64,000 bases of DNA, taken from contig NZ_SRRO01000001.1 in the NCBI RefSeq assembly GCF_004785795.1, positions 186,001 through 250,000 on the forward strand. The letters are read 5' to 3'. Below are positions 54,655 through 63,257 of this stretch, one piece after another; position 1 is the stretch's first letter, and each line of letters starts with the position of its first letter. The stretch comes from Nocardioides eburneiflavus (GTDB lineage Bacteria; Actinomycetota; Actinomycetes; Propionibacteriales; Nocardioidaceae). The notes beneath the pieces are model-generated. The model searched no databases and had not been told where the DNA came from. It saw only the letters and a list, made by a program, of their open reading frames with translations. The translations under genes were made by a program, and so were the position numbers.

Positions 54655-54728
54655 GGTGTGCACCGATCCTTCTTCGCGGCGACGGCGCCGGCTTCCGCGC
54701 CGGCGTCACAGGCGTGCCGCTCTTGGTG

Positions 54729-54757
54729 AGAATAGGGCTCGCGTGACGCATGGGGAA
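54729..54757 (-). promoter_or_regulatory. Candidate promoter of the HTH-bS22-epimerase-PlsC cluster
   Basis: On the minus strand, TATTCT (54734-54729) is a strong -10; the -35 17 bp upstream is the weak TTCCCC (54757-54752). Confidence 0.45.
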
Positions 54758-54832
54758 GAGGAATGCCAGAGAAACTTGTGTGACTGGCGGCGTGTCGGGT
54801 TGAACCTTTACCGTGCGAGCACCACACCGTGC

Positions 54833-56014
54833 TCAGGGCAGCGGGTCGAGGCCGTGCAGCGGGAAGACCTCGGTGCGGGTGGCGTTGATCGCCCGGTCGA
54901 GCCAGGCGTCCGGGTCGTAGCCCGCCGACCAGTCGCGGTAGGCCGGCGTACGCCCGTCCGTCATCCGGTGCGGGGCGGTCGCGCCCAGGACCTCGGTGAC
55001 GTACGCCCGCCAGCCCGGCGGCGTCGCGAGCGCGGGGTCCAGCGGACGGCCTGCGGCGATGGCGAGCAGGTGAGCCCAGGAGCGCGGGACCACGTCGACG
55101 ATCGAGTAGCCGCCGCCCCCGGTGACCACCCAGCGCCCGCCCGCGACCTCGTGGGCGAGCTCGTGGAGGGCGAGGTAGGCCGCGCGCTGGCCGTCGATGC
55201 TCAGCATCATGTGGGCGAGCGGGTCGTTCATGTGGGAGTCGCAGCCGTGCTGGGTGACCAGCACCTCGGGCGCGAACGCACGCAGCACCGGCGGCACGAC
55301 GGCGTGGAAGGCGCGCAGCCAGCCCGCGTCGGACGTGCCCGGCGGGAGCGCGACGTTGACCGCGGTGCCCTCGGCGCCCGGGCCGCCGGTGTCGGACGGG
55401 AAGCCGGTGCCGGGGAAGAGCATCTGCCCGGTCTCGTGCAGCGACACCGTGAGGACCCGTGGGTCGTCCCAGAAGATCTTCTCGACGCCGTCGCCGTGGT
55501 GGACGTCGATGTCGACGTAGGCCACCCGCTCGGCGCCGTCGGCGAGCAGCTGCGTGATCCCGACCGCGACGTCGTTGTAGATGCAGAACCCGCTGGCCTT
55601 CTCCGGCATGGCGTGGTGCAGGCCGCCGGCGATGTTGACCGAGTGCAGGGACTCCCCGCTCCACACCTGCCGGAACGCCTCGACGGTGGCGCCGACCACG
55701 TGGGCGCTGGCGAGGTGCATGTCGGCGAAGACCGGGTCGTCCTCGGTGCCCAGGCCGCGGGACGCGTCCTCGTAGCCGGGCGTCGCGCCGGCCGTCGTCA
55801 CCGCATCGATCAGTCCCTGGTCGTGCACGGTGGCGATCTGCGCGTCGGTGGCGACGGGCGCGTCCACCAGCTTGATCGACTCCAGCACGCCCAGCTCCTC
55901 GGCCAGGCGCATGGTGAGGTCGACCCGTACGGGGGACATCGGGTGCGTCGGGCCGAAGTTGTACTCGCAGAGGGTCTGGTCGAACACGACCGACGTGGGC
56001 CCGGAGCACTCCAT
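54833..56014 (-). CDS. acuC: AcuC-type histone deacetylase family protein
   Basis: A 393-residue arginase/deacetylase-fold protein. It has HPMSPVRVDLT at the start, GGLHHAMPEKASGFCIYND, the zinc motif YVDIDVHHGDGVEKIFW, SLHETGQMLFPGTG, TQHGCDSHMNDPLAHM and VTGGGGYSI. All expected zinc ligands (D, H, D) and the active-site HH pair are present. In other bacteria AcuC deacetylates acetyl-CoA synthetase. TAACGT ends 7 nt before the ATG. Confidence 0.9.
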   Translation of the reverse strand: MECSGPTSVVFDQTLCEYNFGPTHPMSPVRVDLTMRLAEELGVLESIKLVDAPVATDAQIATVHDQGLIDAVTTAGATPGYEDASRGLGTEDDPVFADMHLASAHVVGATVEAFRQVWSGESLHSVNIAGGLHHAMPEKASGFCIYNDVAVGITQLLADGAERVAYVDIDVHHGDGVEKIFWDDPRVLTVSLHETGQMLFPGTGFPSDTGGPGAEGTAVNVALPPGTSDAGWLRAFHAVVPPVLRAFAPEVLVTQHGCDSHMNDPLAHMMLSIDGQRAAYLALHELAHEVAGGRWVVTGGGGYSIVDVVPRSWAHLLAIAAGRPLDPALATPPGWRAYVTEVLGATAPHRMTDGRTPAYRDWSAGYDPDAWLDRAINATRTEVFPLHGLDPLP

Positions 56015-56043
56015 GTGGCGGACGTTACTCCCACCCGGTGTGG

Positions 56044-56844
56044 TCAGCTGCCCTCGGCCAGCTCGCGGGACCGGTTGCGTGCGGCCTCCATCGCGGCCAG
56101 GAAGGCCGCGCGGACCTTGTGGATCTCCAGCTCGCGCAGCGCGGACGCGGTGGTGCCGCCGGGCGAGGTGACCTGCTCACGCAGGACGACGGGGTGCGTG
56201 CCGGTCTCGCGCAGCATCGCGGCCGACCCGACGAGGGTCTGCACGACGAGCTCGGTCGCGGTGGCGCGCGGCAGCCCCAGGTGGACGCCCGCCTCGATCA
56301 TCGACTCGACGACGAAGAAGATGTAGGCGGGGCCGGAGCCGGAGATCGCGGTGACCGCGTCCATCTGCTTCTCGGGGATGCGGAGCACCTTGCCGGTGGA
56401 GGCCAGCAGCGACTCGGCCTCGGCGAGGTGCGAATCGTCGCAGTGCGAGCCGGGCGCGATCGCGGCCATGCCCTCGTCGACGAGCGCCGGGGTGTTGGGC
56501 ATCACCCGTACGACGGCGACGCCCTCAGGCACGCGCGACTCGATGTAGGCCGTGGTGATGCCGGCGGCCAGCGAGACGAGCAGCTGGCCGGCGCGCAGGT
56601 CGGGCGCGATCTCGTCGAGCACGTCGCCCATGTCCTGCGGCTTGACCACGAGCGCGACGGTGTCGGCCTTCGCGGTCGCCTCGCGGTTGGAGACGACGGC
56701 GACGCCGTAGCGCTCCTCGAGCTCGCGGGCGCGCTCGGGCCGCTTCTCGCCGACCATCAGCTGGTCGACGCGGCGCCCGGCGCGTACGAGTCCGGAGAGC
56801 AGGGTCTCCCCCATCACGCCGGCACCGATGATGGCTGTACTCAT
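56044..56844 (-). CDS. proC: Pyrroline-5-carboxylate reductase
   Basis: Final step of proline synthesis: NAD(P)H-dependent reduction of P5C. The 266-residue protein has the nucleotide loop AIIGAGVMGETLLSGL, VVRVMPNTPALVDEGMAAI and the C-terminal signature VTSPGGTTASALRELE. TAGATT lies 6 nt before the ATG. It is 29 nt from AcuC and adjacent to proline dehydrogenase, so synthesis and breakdown of proline are side by side. Confidence 0.95.
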   Translation of the reverse strand: MSTAIIGAGVMGETLLSGLVRAGRRVDQLMVGEKRPERARELEERYGVAVVSNREATAKADTVALVVKPQDMGDVLDEIAPDLRAGQLLVSLAAGITTAYIESRVPEGVAVVRVMPNTPALVDEGMAAIAPGSHCDDSHLAEAESLLASTGKVLRIPEKQMDAVTAISGSGPAYIFFVVESMIEAGVHLGLPRATATELVVQTLVGSAAMLRETGTHPVVLREQVTSPGGTTASALRELEIHKVRAAFLAAMEAARNRSRELAEGS

Positions 56845-56903
56845 GGCTGCAATCTATCGCCCGCCCCGGAGATTTCGACGCGCACGTCCCAGACGCTGTG
56901 GTC

Positions 56904-57839
56904 TCAATTCTTCGAGACGAGCGAGCGCAGGAAGAACGCCAGGTTCTGCGGCTTCTCGGCCAGGCGGCGCATCAGGTAGCCGTACCACTCGGTCCCGTAG
57001 GGGACGTAGACCCGCATCGTCTCCCCGGCCGCCGCGAGGCGCTTCTGCTCCTCGGGCCGGATGCCGTAGAGCATCTGGAACTCGTAGGTGCCCGCGCGGC
57101 GGCCGAACCGGCTGGCGAGCGAGGACGCGATCTGGATCATCCGAGGGTCGTGGGTGGCGATCATCGGGTAGCCCTGGCCGCCGAGCAGCACCTTGAGGCA
57201 GCGTACGTAGGCCTTGTCGACGTCGAGGCGGTCCTGGAAGGCGACGTCCTCGGGCTCCATGTAGGCACCCTTGCACAGCCGGACGCGGGAGCCCTCGTAG
57301 GCGAGGGCGCGGCAGTCGGCCTCGGTGCGGTGCAGCATCGCCTGGAGCACGGCGCCGGTCTCGGGGAAGTCCTTGCGCAGCTCGCGCAGGATCGTCAGCG
57401 TCGAGTCGGTGGTGGTGTGGTCCTCCATGTCGAGGGTCACCGTGGTGCCGGCGTTGCGGGCGGCGCGGCAGATGTCGCGCGCGTTCTCCAGCGCGACCTT
57501 GTGCCCGTTGTCGGAGAGGGACTGGCCGATGGCACTGAGCTTGACCGACACCTCGGCGTGCGGGGCGAGCCCGCGAGCGGCGAGGTCGGCGAGCAGCTCC
57601 TTGTAGGCGACGACGGTCGCCTCGGCCTGGGCCACGTCGGTGGTGTCCTCGCCGAGGTAGTCGAGCGTCACCCGCAGGCCGTCGTCGACGAGGCCCTGGG
57701 TCGCCGCGACCGCGGTCTCCGTGGTCTCGCCGGGGACGTAGCCGGTGACGATGCCGCTCGAGACGGGCATCGTGGAGACCAGCCGCTTCACCCCCTGGCT
57801 GCGGGCGAGGAGCAGGATCGGCTGACGGAGCAACGACAT
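56904..57839 (-). CDS. Proline dehydrogenase
   Basis: FAD enzyme that oxidises proline to P5C. The 311-residue monofunctional type shows VSVKLSAIGQSLSD, VTLDMEDHTTTDSTL, RVRLCKGAYMEP, IATHDPRMI, FQMLYGIRPEEQ and RVYVPYGTEWYGYLMRRLAEKP. The P5C dehydrogenase partner is not in the window. TAGCCT ends 7 nt before the ATG. Confidence 0.93.
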   Translation of the reverse strand: MSLLRQPILLLARSQGVKRLVSTMPVSSGIVTGYVPGETTETAVAATQGLVDDGLRVTLDYLGEDTTDVAQAEATVVAYKELLADLAARGLAPHAEVSVKLSAIGQSLSDNGHKVALENARDICRAARNAGTTVTLDMEDHTTTDSTLTILRELRKDFPETGAVLQAMLHRTEADCRALAYEGSRVRLCKGAYMEPEDVAFQDRLDVDKAYVRCLKVLLGGQGYPMIATHDPRMIQIASSLASRFGRRAGTYEFQMLYGIRPEEQKRLAAAGETMRVYVPYGTEWYGYLMRRLAEKPQNLAFFLRSLVSKN

Positions 57840-57922
57840 GGCCCGAAGGCTACGCCGATCCGCACGGAACCTTCACACCTCCTCCATCCCTTCCGGCCGG
57901 ACGCGGGCCTACCGTCGTCTGC

Positions 57923-58303
57923 ATGCCGACCAGCCTCTCCCCGCGCCGCGTGCGCTACGCGATCGCCATGGCCGTGTCCGCCGGCACGGTCCTCTTCCTG
58001 CTCCTGGGCATCGTCGCCCTCGGCATCGTCGGTGACGGCGACCGCGACGGGGTCTACCTCGCGGCGCCGGTCGTCCTGCTGCTGGTCGCTGTCGCGACCC
58101 GCTTCCGCCCGCAGGGGATGGCGTACGCCCTCGGCGCCGCGGCGCTGACGACCGTGGTCGCGGGCGGGGTGGCCATCGGCATGGTCGCGTCCGACGACGT
58201 GGCGGCCTCGGTGCCCGACGTCGTCATGCTGACGGCGATGTACGCCGGGCTGTTCGCGGTCGGCGCCTGGCTGTTCACGCGGGTCAGGGCGTCCGTCGCC
58301 TGA
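57923..58303 (+). CDS. Four-helix membrane protein of unknown function
   Basis: A 126-residue protein with four hydrophobic stretches (about 12-37, 45-60, 67-88 and 100-119). No family recognised. TACCGT lies 7 nt before the ATG. Its 3' end overlaps the convergent ABC permease gene by 20 nt. Confidence 0.65.
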   Translation: MPTSLSPRRVRYAIAMAVSAGTVLFLLLGIVALGIVGDGDRDGVYLAAPVVLLLVAVATRFRPQGMAYALGAAALTTVVAGGVAIGMVASDDVAASVPDVVMLTAMYAGLFAVGAWLFTRVRASVA

Positions 58304-59021
58304 GGGTGGCAGCACCGAGTGCCAGCGCCGCGAGCGCGAAGCACGCCACGACCGCCACGTCGCTCCACACCGTCGCCGTGTCGGCGGCACCGACGAGCTC
58401 CTGCATCGCGTCGACGGCGTAGGACAGCGGCAGCACGTCGCTGATCGCCTCGAGCACGCCCGGCATCGCCTCGCGCGGGACGAAGAGCCCGCAGAGCAGG
58501 ATCTGCGGCAGCACGAAGGCCGGCATGAACTGCACCGCCTGGAACTCGGTCGTCGCGAAGGCGCTGACGAGCAGGCCCAGCGCGGTGCCGAGGACCGCGT
58601 CGGCGACGGCGACCACGCCGAGCAGCCACACCGGGCCCTGCACGTCGAGGCCGAGGAGCCCGACGCTGACGGCCACGGCCAGCGCCGACTGGACCGCGGC
58701 GAGCAGGCCGAAGGCGAGGGCGTAGCCGAGCAGGAAGTCGAGCTTGCCCATCGGCATCGTGAGCAGCCGCTCGAGCGTGCCGGACGAGCGCTCGCGCAAG
58801 GTCGTCACGCTCGTCACGAGGAACATGACGATGAAGGGGAACATCGCGAGCAGGCCCGGCCCGAAGCGGTCGAACAGTGCGGCGTCGAGGTCCTCGAACA
58901 TCCACCACAGCAGGCTGATCAGCACGCACGGCACCACCAGCAGCATCGCCAGGGTGCGGTGGTCGCGGCGGACCTGCCGAAGCACCCGGCCCGCGACGGC
59001 GAGCGTGACGCGGGGGTTCAC
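58284..59021 (-). CDS. ABC-2 type transporter permease
   Basis: A 245-residue membrane protein with six helices and the ABC-2 signature segments VTSVTTLRERSSGTLERLLTMPMG and PLSYAVDAMQELVG. It pairs with the ATPase gene 64 nt upstream; export of a drug or lipid is likely, substrate unknown. Start GTG at 59021 (MNPRVTLAVAGRVL); the upstream open frame is Arg/Ser shadow sequence. Confidence 0.87.
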   Translation of the reverse strand: MNPRVTLAVAGRVLRQVRRDHRTLAMLLVVPCVLISLLWWMFEDLDAALFDRFGPGLLAMFPFIVMFLVTSVTTLRERSSGTLERLLTMPMGKLDFLLGYALAFGLLAAVQSALAVAVSVGLLGLDVQGPVWLLGVVAVADAVLGTALGLLVSAFATTEFQAVQFMPAFVLPQILLCGLFVPREAMPGVLEAISDVLPLSYAVDAMQELVGAADTATVWSDVAVVACFALAALALGAATLRRRTP

Positions 59022-59085
59022 GTCGGGGTCCCTGCGGCGTTGCTCGGGGGAGCGCAGCGGAGGAGAGGAACGGCGTGGGGTGACT

Positions 59086-59805
59086 TCACGCCACCTCCTC
59101 CTTGCCCTCGACGAGGTGGAGGAACGCCTGCTCGACGTCCCGCGCACCGGTCCGCTCGCGGATCTGCTCCGGCGAGCCGTCCGCGATGATCCGCCCCTCG
59201 CGCATGAGCAGGAGCCGGTCGCTCCGCTCGGCCTCGTCCATGACGTGGCTCGACACCAGCACGGCCGCTCCTGCCTCGGCGATCCGGTGGAACAGCGCCC
59301 ACAGGTCGCGGCGCAGCACGGGGTCGAGGCCGACGGTGGGCTCGTCGAGCACCAGCACGTCGGGCGTGCCGAGCAGGGCGACAGCCAGGCTCACCCGGCT
59401 GCGCTGGCCACCGGAGAGGCTGCCGACGACCTGGGAGCGGTGGTCGTCGAGCCCGACCGCAGCGACGGCCTCGTCGACCTGGCCGGGGTCGACACCGAGC
59501 ACGCGGGCGAAGAACGCGAGGTTCTCGGCCACCGTCAGGTCGTCGTAGACGCTCGCCGCCTGGGTGACGTACCCGACCCGGGTCCGCAGGGCGGGGCTGC
59601 CGGCCGGCTCGCCGAGCACCTCGACCGTCCCGGACCGGACCCGCTGCGCGCCCACGAGGCAACGCATCAGCGTGGTCTTGCCGCAGCCGCTCGGACCGAG
59701 CAGTCCGGTGACCCCCGCGGCGATGTCCAGCGAGATGCCCGGCAGGACCTCGCGGGAGCCGCGTACGACGACCAGGTCGCGTACCTCGACGACGTTTTTC
59801 ATCAT
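59086..59805 (-). CDS. ABC transporter ATP-binding protein
   Basis: A 239-residue ABC ATPase with Walker A GPSGCGKTTLM, Q-loop YVTQAASVYDD, signature GSLSGGQRSRVSLAVAL, Walker B LVLDEPTVGLDP and the switch SSHVMDEAE. The start is one of two adjacent ATGs (59805 or 59802); CACAAT just upstream may be its -10. A 26-bp palindrome sits about 60 bp before the start, the probable operator for the TetR protein encoded next. Confidence 0.9.
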   Translation of the reverse strand: MMKNVVEVRDLVVVRGSREVLPGISLDIAAGVTGLLGPSGCGKTTLMRCLVGAQRVRSGTVEVLGEPAGSPALRTRVGYVTQAASVYDDLTVAENLAFFARVLGVDPGQVDEAVAAVGLDDHRSQVVGSLSGGQRSRVSLAVALLGTPDVLVLDEPTVGLDPVLRRDLWALFHRIAEAGAAVLVSSHVMDEAERSDRLLLMREGRIIADGSPEQIRERTGARDVEQAFLHLVEGKEEVA

Positions 59806-59863
59806 ATGTTGAATTGTGCGCGCGTGGCGTCGGCGCGTCAACCCCCGGGGAGCGGTGGCTGAA

Positions 59864-59889
59864 CCACATTCCGGACGCGCGGAATGTGG
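59864..59889. promoter_or_regulatory. 26-bp palindrome, likely TetR-family operator
   Basis: CCACATTCCG-GACGCG-CGGAATGTGG: perfect 10-bp arms around 6 bp. It lies between the TetR gene and the ABC genes it precedes. No T-run follows, so an operator is more likely than a terminator. Confidence 0.6.
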
Positions 59890-59929
59890 GTGGCGCACCG
59901 CCCGAGGGCGGGACAGAAGAGGACGTACG

Positions 59930-60523
59930 TCAGGGGAGGTCGCCGGTGAGGTAGTGCTGGATCACCGGACCCACCCGCGCGACCACGTCCTCGGCCGGCA
60001 TGGTCGCCATCGGGGGCAGGGCGATGAGGTAGCGGGTGACGATGAGCCCGACGACCTGGCTGGCCACGAGCGGGACCCGTACGTCGGGCCGGTCCGCGAC
60101 GAGCTGGGCGAGGACGGGCCCGACGACGACCGGGATGAACCCCTCCTTGAGCAGCGTCGCGCCGTCCTCGCTGAGCACCGACCGCACCACGGCCAGGAGC
60201 CGCACCTGGATCTCGGGGTCGTCCCAGACCGACAGGAACGTCCGGAGCAGCCTCTCCCCCGCGCCGTCGGGACCGAGGGCCACCACCGGAGCGAGGACCT
60301 CGCGCGGGTCGACGGGCATCTCCAGCGCGGCGAGGAACAGGTCGTCCTTGGTGCCGAAGTAGTGGTGCACCAGCGCCGGGTCGACGCCGGCGGAGGCGGC
60401 AACGGCGCGGATCGTGGTGCCGCGGAACCCCTTCTCGGCGAAGGACGCGCGCGCGGCCGCGAGGACCTCGGCGCGGGTGTCGGGCGCGCCCGGGCGACGA
60501 CCGCGGGACGCGCGCACGCTCAC
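59930..60523 (-). CDS. TetR family transcriptional regulator
   Basis: A 197-residue regulator with the N-terminal HTH ([41 protein letters not shown]; residues about 17-58) and a TetR_C-like ligand domain. It probably controls the ABC exporter downstream. Start GTG at 60523 overlaps the sugar isomerase stop as GTGA, so it is also tied to the ppx-isomerase operon. Confidence 0.9.
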   Translation of the reverse strand: MSVRASRGRRPGAPDTRAEVLAAARASFAEKGFRGTTIRAVAASAGVDPALVHHYFGTKDDLFLAALEMPVDPREVLAPVVALGPDGAGERLLRTFLSVWDDPEIQVRLLAVVRSVLSEDGATLLKEGFIPVVVGPVLAQLVADRPDVRVPLVASQVVGLIVTRYLIALPPMATMPAEDVVARVGPVIQHYLTGDLP

Positions 60524-61314
60524 GGGGTGGTCACTCCGAGGTGCGCCCGCGCGAACTCGAGCGACTCGGCGAGGTCGGCCTCGCGCTCGGCCCGGCTGGC
60601 GGCCCGACGGGTGTTGATCTCCAGCACGACGTGGCCCGAGAAGCTCGTCCGTGCGAGGTGGCGCAGGAACTCGTCGGCCTTCATCACGCCGCGACCCGGC
60701 ACGAGGTGCTCGTCCTTGGCGGACCCGGTGCCGTCGGTGAGGTGGATGTGGCGCAGGCTGTCGCCCATCCGCTCGGCCATCGCGACGACGTCGCTGCGCG
60801 CGATGGCGGCGTGGGAGAGGTCGATGGTGGTGTTGGCGTAGCCCTCCGAGCTGGGGTCCCAGCCGGGGAGGTACATCTCCATCCCGCGCCGCGACGACGC
60901 CCGCCAGGGATACATGTTCTCGACGGCGAAGGCGATTCCTGTGCGGGCCTCGAGCGACGCGATCCCCTCGACGAACCCTGCGGCGTAGTCCTTCTGCCAG
61001 CGGAACGGCGGGTGGACGACCACGACGTCGGCGCCGACCGCCTCGGCCATCTCGGCCGAGCGCTCCAGCTTGCCCCAGGGGTCGGTGCCCCAGACCCGCT
61101 GGGTGAAGAGCAGGCACGGCGCGTGGACCGCGCAGACCGGCACCTGGTGGTGCTCGCTGAGCTTCTTGACCGCGTCGACCTGTTGGCTGAGGGCGTCGAT
61201 GCCGACCATCACCTCGACCGCGTCGTAGCCCAGCTGCGCCGCCCACCCGAAGGCGTGCGCCGTCGACTCGGGGTAGACCGAGGCGGACGAGAGGCCGATC
61301 AGCGGGGCGGCCAT
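60520..61314 (-). CDS. Sugar phosphate isomerase/epimerase (AP endonuclease 2 fold)
   Basis: A 264-residue TIM-barrel protein. Metal-site segments include [51 protein letters not shown] and [10 protein letters not shown]. This is the Mtb Rv0498-like group beside ppx2; the substrate is unknown. The start ATG at 61314 lies 2 nt after the ppx stop. Confidence 0.87.
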   Translation of the reverse strand: MAAPLIGLSSASVYPESTAHAFGWAAQLGYDAVEVMVGIDALSQQVDAVKKLSEHHQVPVCAVHAPCLLFTQRVWGTDPWGKLERSAEMAEAVGADVVVVHPPFRWQKDYAAGFVEGIASLEARTGIAFAVENMYPWRASSRRGMEMYLPGWDPSSEGYANTTIDLSHAAIARSDVVAMAERMGDSLRHIHLTDGTGSAKDEHLVPGRGVMKADEFLRHLARTSFSGHVVLEINTRRAASRAEREADLAESLEFARAHLGVTTP

Positions 61315-61316
61315 GC

Positions 61317-62261
61317 TCAGCGCTGCCTGGTGACGACGGAGATCTGGTCGAGGCGCTCGAGGATGACGCCCTCGCGCAGGGCCCACGGGCAGATCTCGAG
61401 CTCGGTGAGCTCGAAGATGTCCATGCAGGCCTCCGCGACGAGCGCGCCGGGGACGATCTGGTGCGTCCGGCTCGGGGAGACGCCCGGCAGGTCGGCGAGC
61501 TCCTGGGGCGACAACGCCATGAGCTTCGGGATCCAGCCCGAGAGCGTCTCGAGCTCGAGGACGCGCGGCACGAGGGGACCGTCGCCGCTCGGCGCCGCCC
61601 CGCAGATGCGCGCCAGCGAGCGGAACGTCTTGGAGGTGGCTGCCGCGCGGTCCGGTGAGCCGGGGCGCAGCAGGTGCCCGGCATCCCGGGCGATGTCGGC
61701 GCGGACCTGACGGCGCAGGTCGCGGACGGCCTGCTCGGACGGCGTGCCGCCGCCGAACCAGGCCTTCGCCATCCGCGCCGCCCCGAGCGGGAGGGACCAC
61801 GCGACGTCGGGGGCCTCGTCGGTGCCGCCGGCGATCTCGAGCGAGCCGCCGCCGATGTCGAACACGACGAGCCTCCCGGCCGACCAGCCGAACCAGCGAC
61901 GTACGGCCAGGAAGGTCAGCCGCGCCTCGTCCTCGCCGGACAGCACCTCGAGCGTGACACCGCTGTGCTCCTCGACGTGGGCGAGCACCTCGTAGGAGTT
62001 GACGGCGTCGCGCACCGCCGAGGTCGCGAAGCCGAGCATCTCCTCGCAGCCCTTGTCCTCGGCGATCCGCGTCGCCGAGGCGCAGAACTCGGTGAGCGCC
62101 TCGATGCCCTGCGGCGTGACCGCACCCTCGTCGTCGAGGTGCTCGGCCAGGCGCAGGGGCTGCTTGTGCGACGAGGCCGGCAGCGGGGCGGCACCGCCGT
62201 GCGCGTCCACCACCAGCAGGTGGCCGGTGTTGGATCCGATGTCGAGGACGCCCAGGCGCAT
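61317..62261 (-). CDS. ppx: Exopolyphosphatase / guanosine pentaphosphate phosphohydrolase
   Basis: A 314-residue Ppx/GppA-family phosphatase of the short actinobacterial kind. It has [42 protein letters not shown], the phosphate-binding [15 protein letters not shown] and [14 protein letters not shown]. Relatives hydrolyse polyphosphate and/or pppGpp. The ATG at 62261 (MRLGVLDIG) was chosen over an upstream ATG at 62303 because TAGCGT lies 7 nt before it. Confidence 0.9.
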   Translation of the reverse strand: MRLGVLDIGSNTGHLLVVDAHGGAAPLPASSHKQPLRLAEHLDDEGAVTPQGIEALTEFCASATRIAEDKGCEEMLGFATSAVRDAVNSYEVLAHVEEHSGVTLEVLSGEDEARLTFLAVRRWFGWSAGRLVVFDIGGGSLEIAGGTDEAPDVAWSLPLGAARMAKAWFGGGTPSEQAVRDLRRQVRADIARDAGHLLRPGSPDRAAATSKTFRSLARICGAAPSGDGPLVPRVLELETLSGWIPKLMALSPQELADLPGVSPSRTHQIVPGALVAEACMDIFELTELEICPWALREGVILERLDQISVVTRQR

Positions 62262-62280
62262 GCCCTTCACGCTACTGCCC

Positions 62281-62364
62281 CGGGTTTCGACACGCTCGCT
62301 CATCGCGGGTCCTGAGTGACCGCGAGGGACGAGCGGTTGTATCGAAGGGCGCTGCTCAACCAGC
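62281..62364. repeat. REP-like element, divergent form
   Basis: GGTTTCGACACGCTCGCTC at one end and CTCAACCAGCGG at the other, with GC-rich inverted segments between. It resembles the 24668-24716 layout. It occupies most of the gap between ppx and the next gene. Confidence 0.45.
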
Positions 62365-62382
62365 GGGAACTAGGCTCATGCA

Positions 62383-63165
62383 GTGCCCGAAGTAGACCTG
62401 GTGTTCCCCCGCGCGTTCGTCGAGTTCACCGACCCGGCCGACGAGGCGCAGGTCTTCCGGTGCGACCTGACCTGGCTCACCTCGGCCTACATGTGCATCT
62501 TCGGCCAGGGCTGCGCCGGGATCTACGCCGACGCCCCCGACGTCGGCTGCTGCACGCTCGGCGCGCACTTCGCCGACAAGGGCGACGAGAAGCGGGTCGC
62601 CGGCTTCGTCGCGCAGCTCACCCCCGACGACTGGCAGCTCCACCCCGATCGCCCGGTGAAGAAGTCCGACTGGGTCGAGACCGACGACGACGGCGAGCGC
62701 AAGACGCTCGCCGTGGAGCTCGACGGCCAGCAGGCGTGCGTGTTCCACAACCGCACCGACTTCACCAACGCGGACGGCCACGTGGGGGCGGGCTGCGCGC
62801 TGCACGGCCTCGCGCTGCGCCAGGGCCGCAACCCGCTGGAGACCAAGCCCGACGTGTGCTGGCAGCTGCCGATCCGCCGCCAGTTCCGCAACGTCGAGCG
62901 CCAGGATGGCACGTCGTACACCGAGGTCTCCATCGGCGAGTACGACCGCCGCGGCTGGGGTCCCGGCGGCCACGACCTCGACTGGTACTGCTCGGGCAAC
63001 ACCGAGGCGCACGTCGCCGTCGAGCCGGTCTGGGTCACGCACGAGGCGGAGCTCGTCGAGCTGATGGGGCCCGAGGCGTACGCCGAGCTGAGCCGGCACT
63101 GCGAGGCGCACGTCCGCTCGCGATCGGCGCTGGCCCTCCACCCCGCGGACCCGACGCACCCCTGA
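62383..63165 (+). CDS. Cys/His-rich protein of unknown function
   Basis: A 260-residue cytoplasmic protein with many Cys/His residues: C27, C38, C44, C56-C57 in the first quarter, then [22 protein letters not shown] and RHCEAH. The arrangement suggests a metal or Fe-S site and recalls the YkgJ/DUF3109 zinc/iron-chelating families, but I cannot confirm membership. GTG start with TAGGCT 6 nt upstream. Confidence 0.75.
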   Translation: MPEVDLVFPRAFVEFTDPADEAQVFRCDLTWLTSAYMCIFGQGCAGIYADAPDVGCCTLGAHFADKGDEKRVAGFVAQLTPDDWQLHPDRPVKKSDWVETDDDGERKTLAVELDGQQACVFHNRTDFTNADGHVGAGCALHGLALRQGRNPLETKPDVCWQLPIRRQFRNVERQDGTSYTEVSIGEYDRRGWGPGGHDLDWYCSGNTEAHVAVEPVWVTHEAELVELMGPEAYAELSRHCEAHVRSRSALALHPADPTHP

Positions 63166-63182
63166 CGCACGCCCGGTCCACC

Positions 63183-63251
63183 ACTTTTGACAGCCAGTCG
63201 GACAAAAGTCCGAGCCCCGCCGTTGAAAGTGGCTGTGACGTGCATTACCTT
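63183..63251 (+). promoter_or_regulatory. Promoter/operator of the inositol-phosphate synthase gene
   Basis: TTGAAA (63223-63228) and TACCTT (63246-63251) with a 17-bp spacer; TACCTT ends 6 nt before the GTG. Upstream lie a perfect CGGAC-AAAA-GTCCG hairpin (63199-63212) and an imperfect inverted pair CCACTTTTGAC/GTTGAAAGTGG that overlaps the -35. The sites look like repressor operators; the regulator is unknown. Confidence 0.6.
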
Positions 63252-63257
63252 CGAGCG

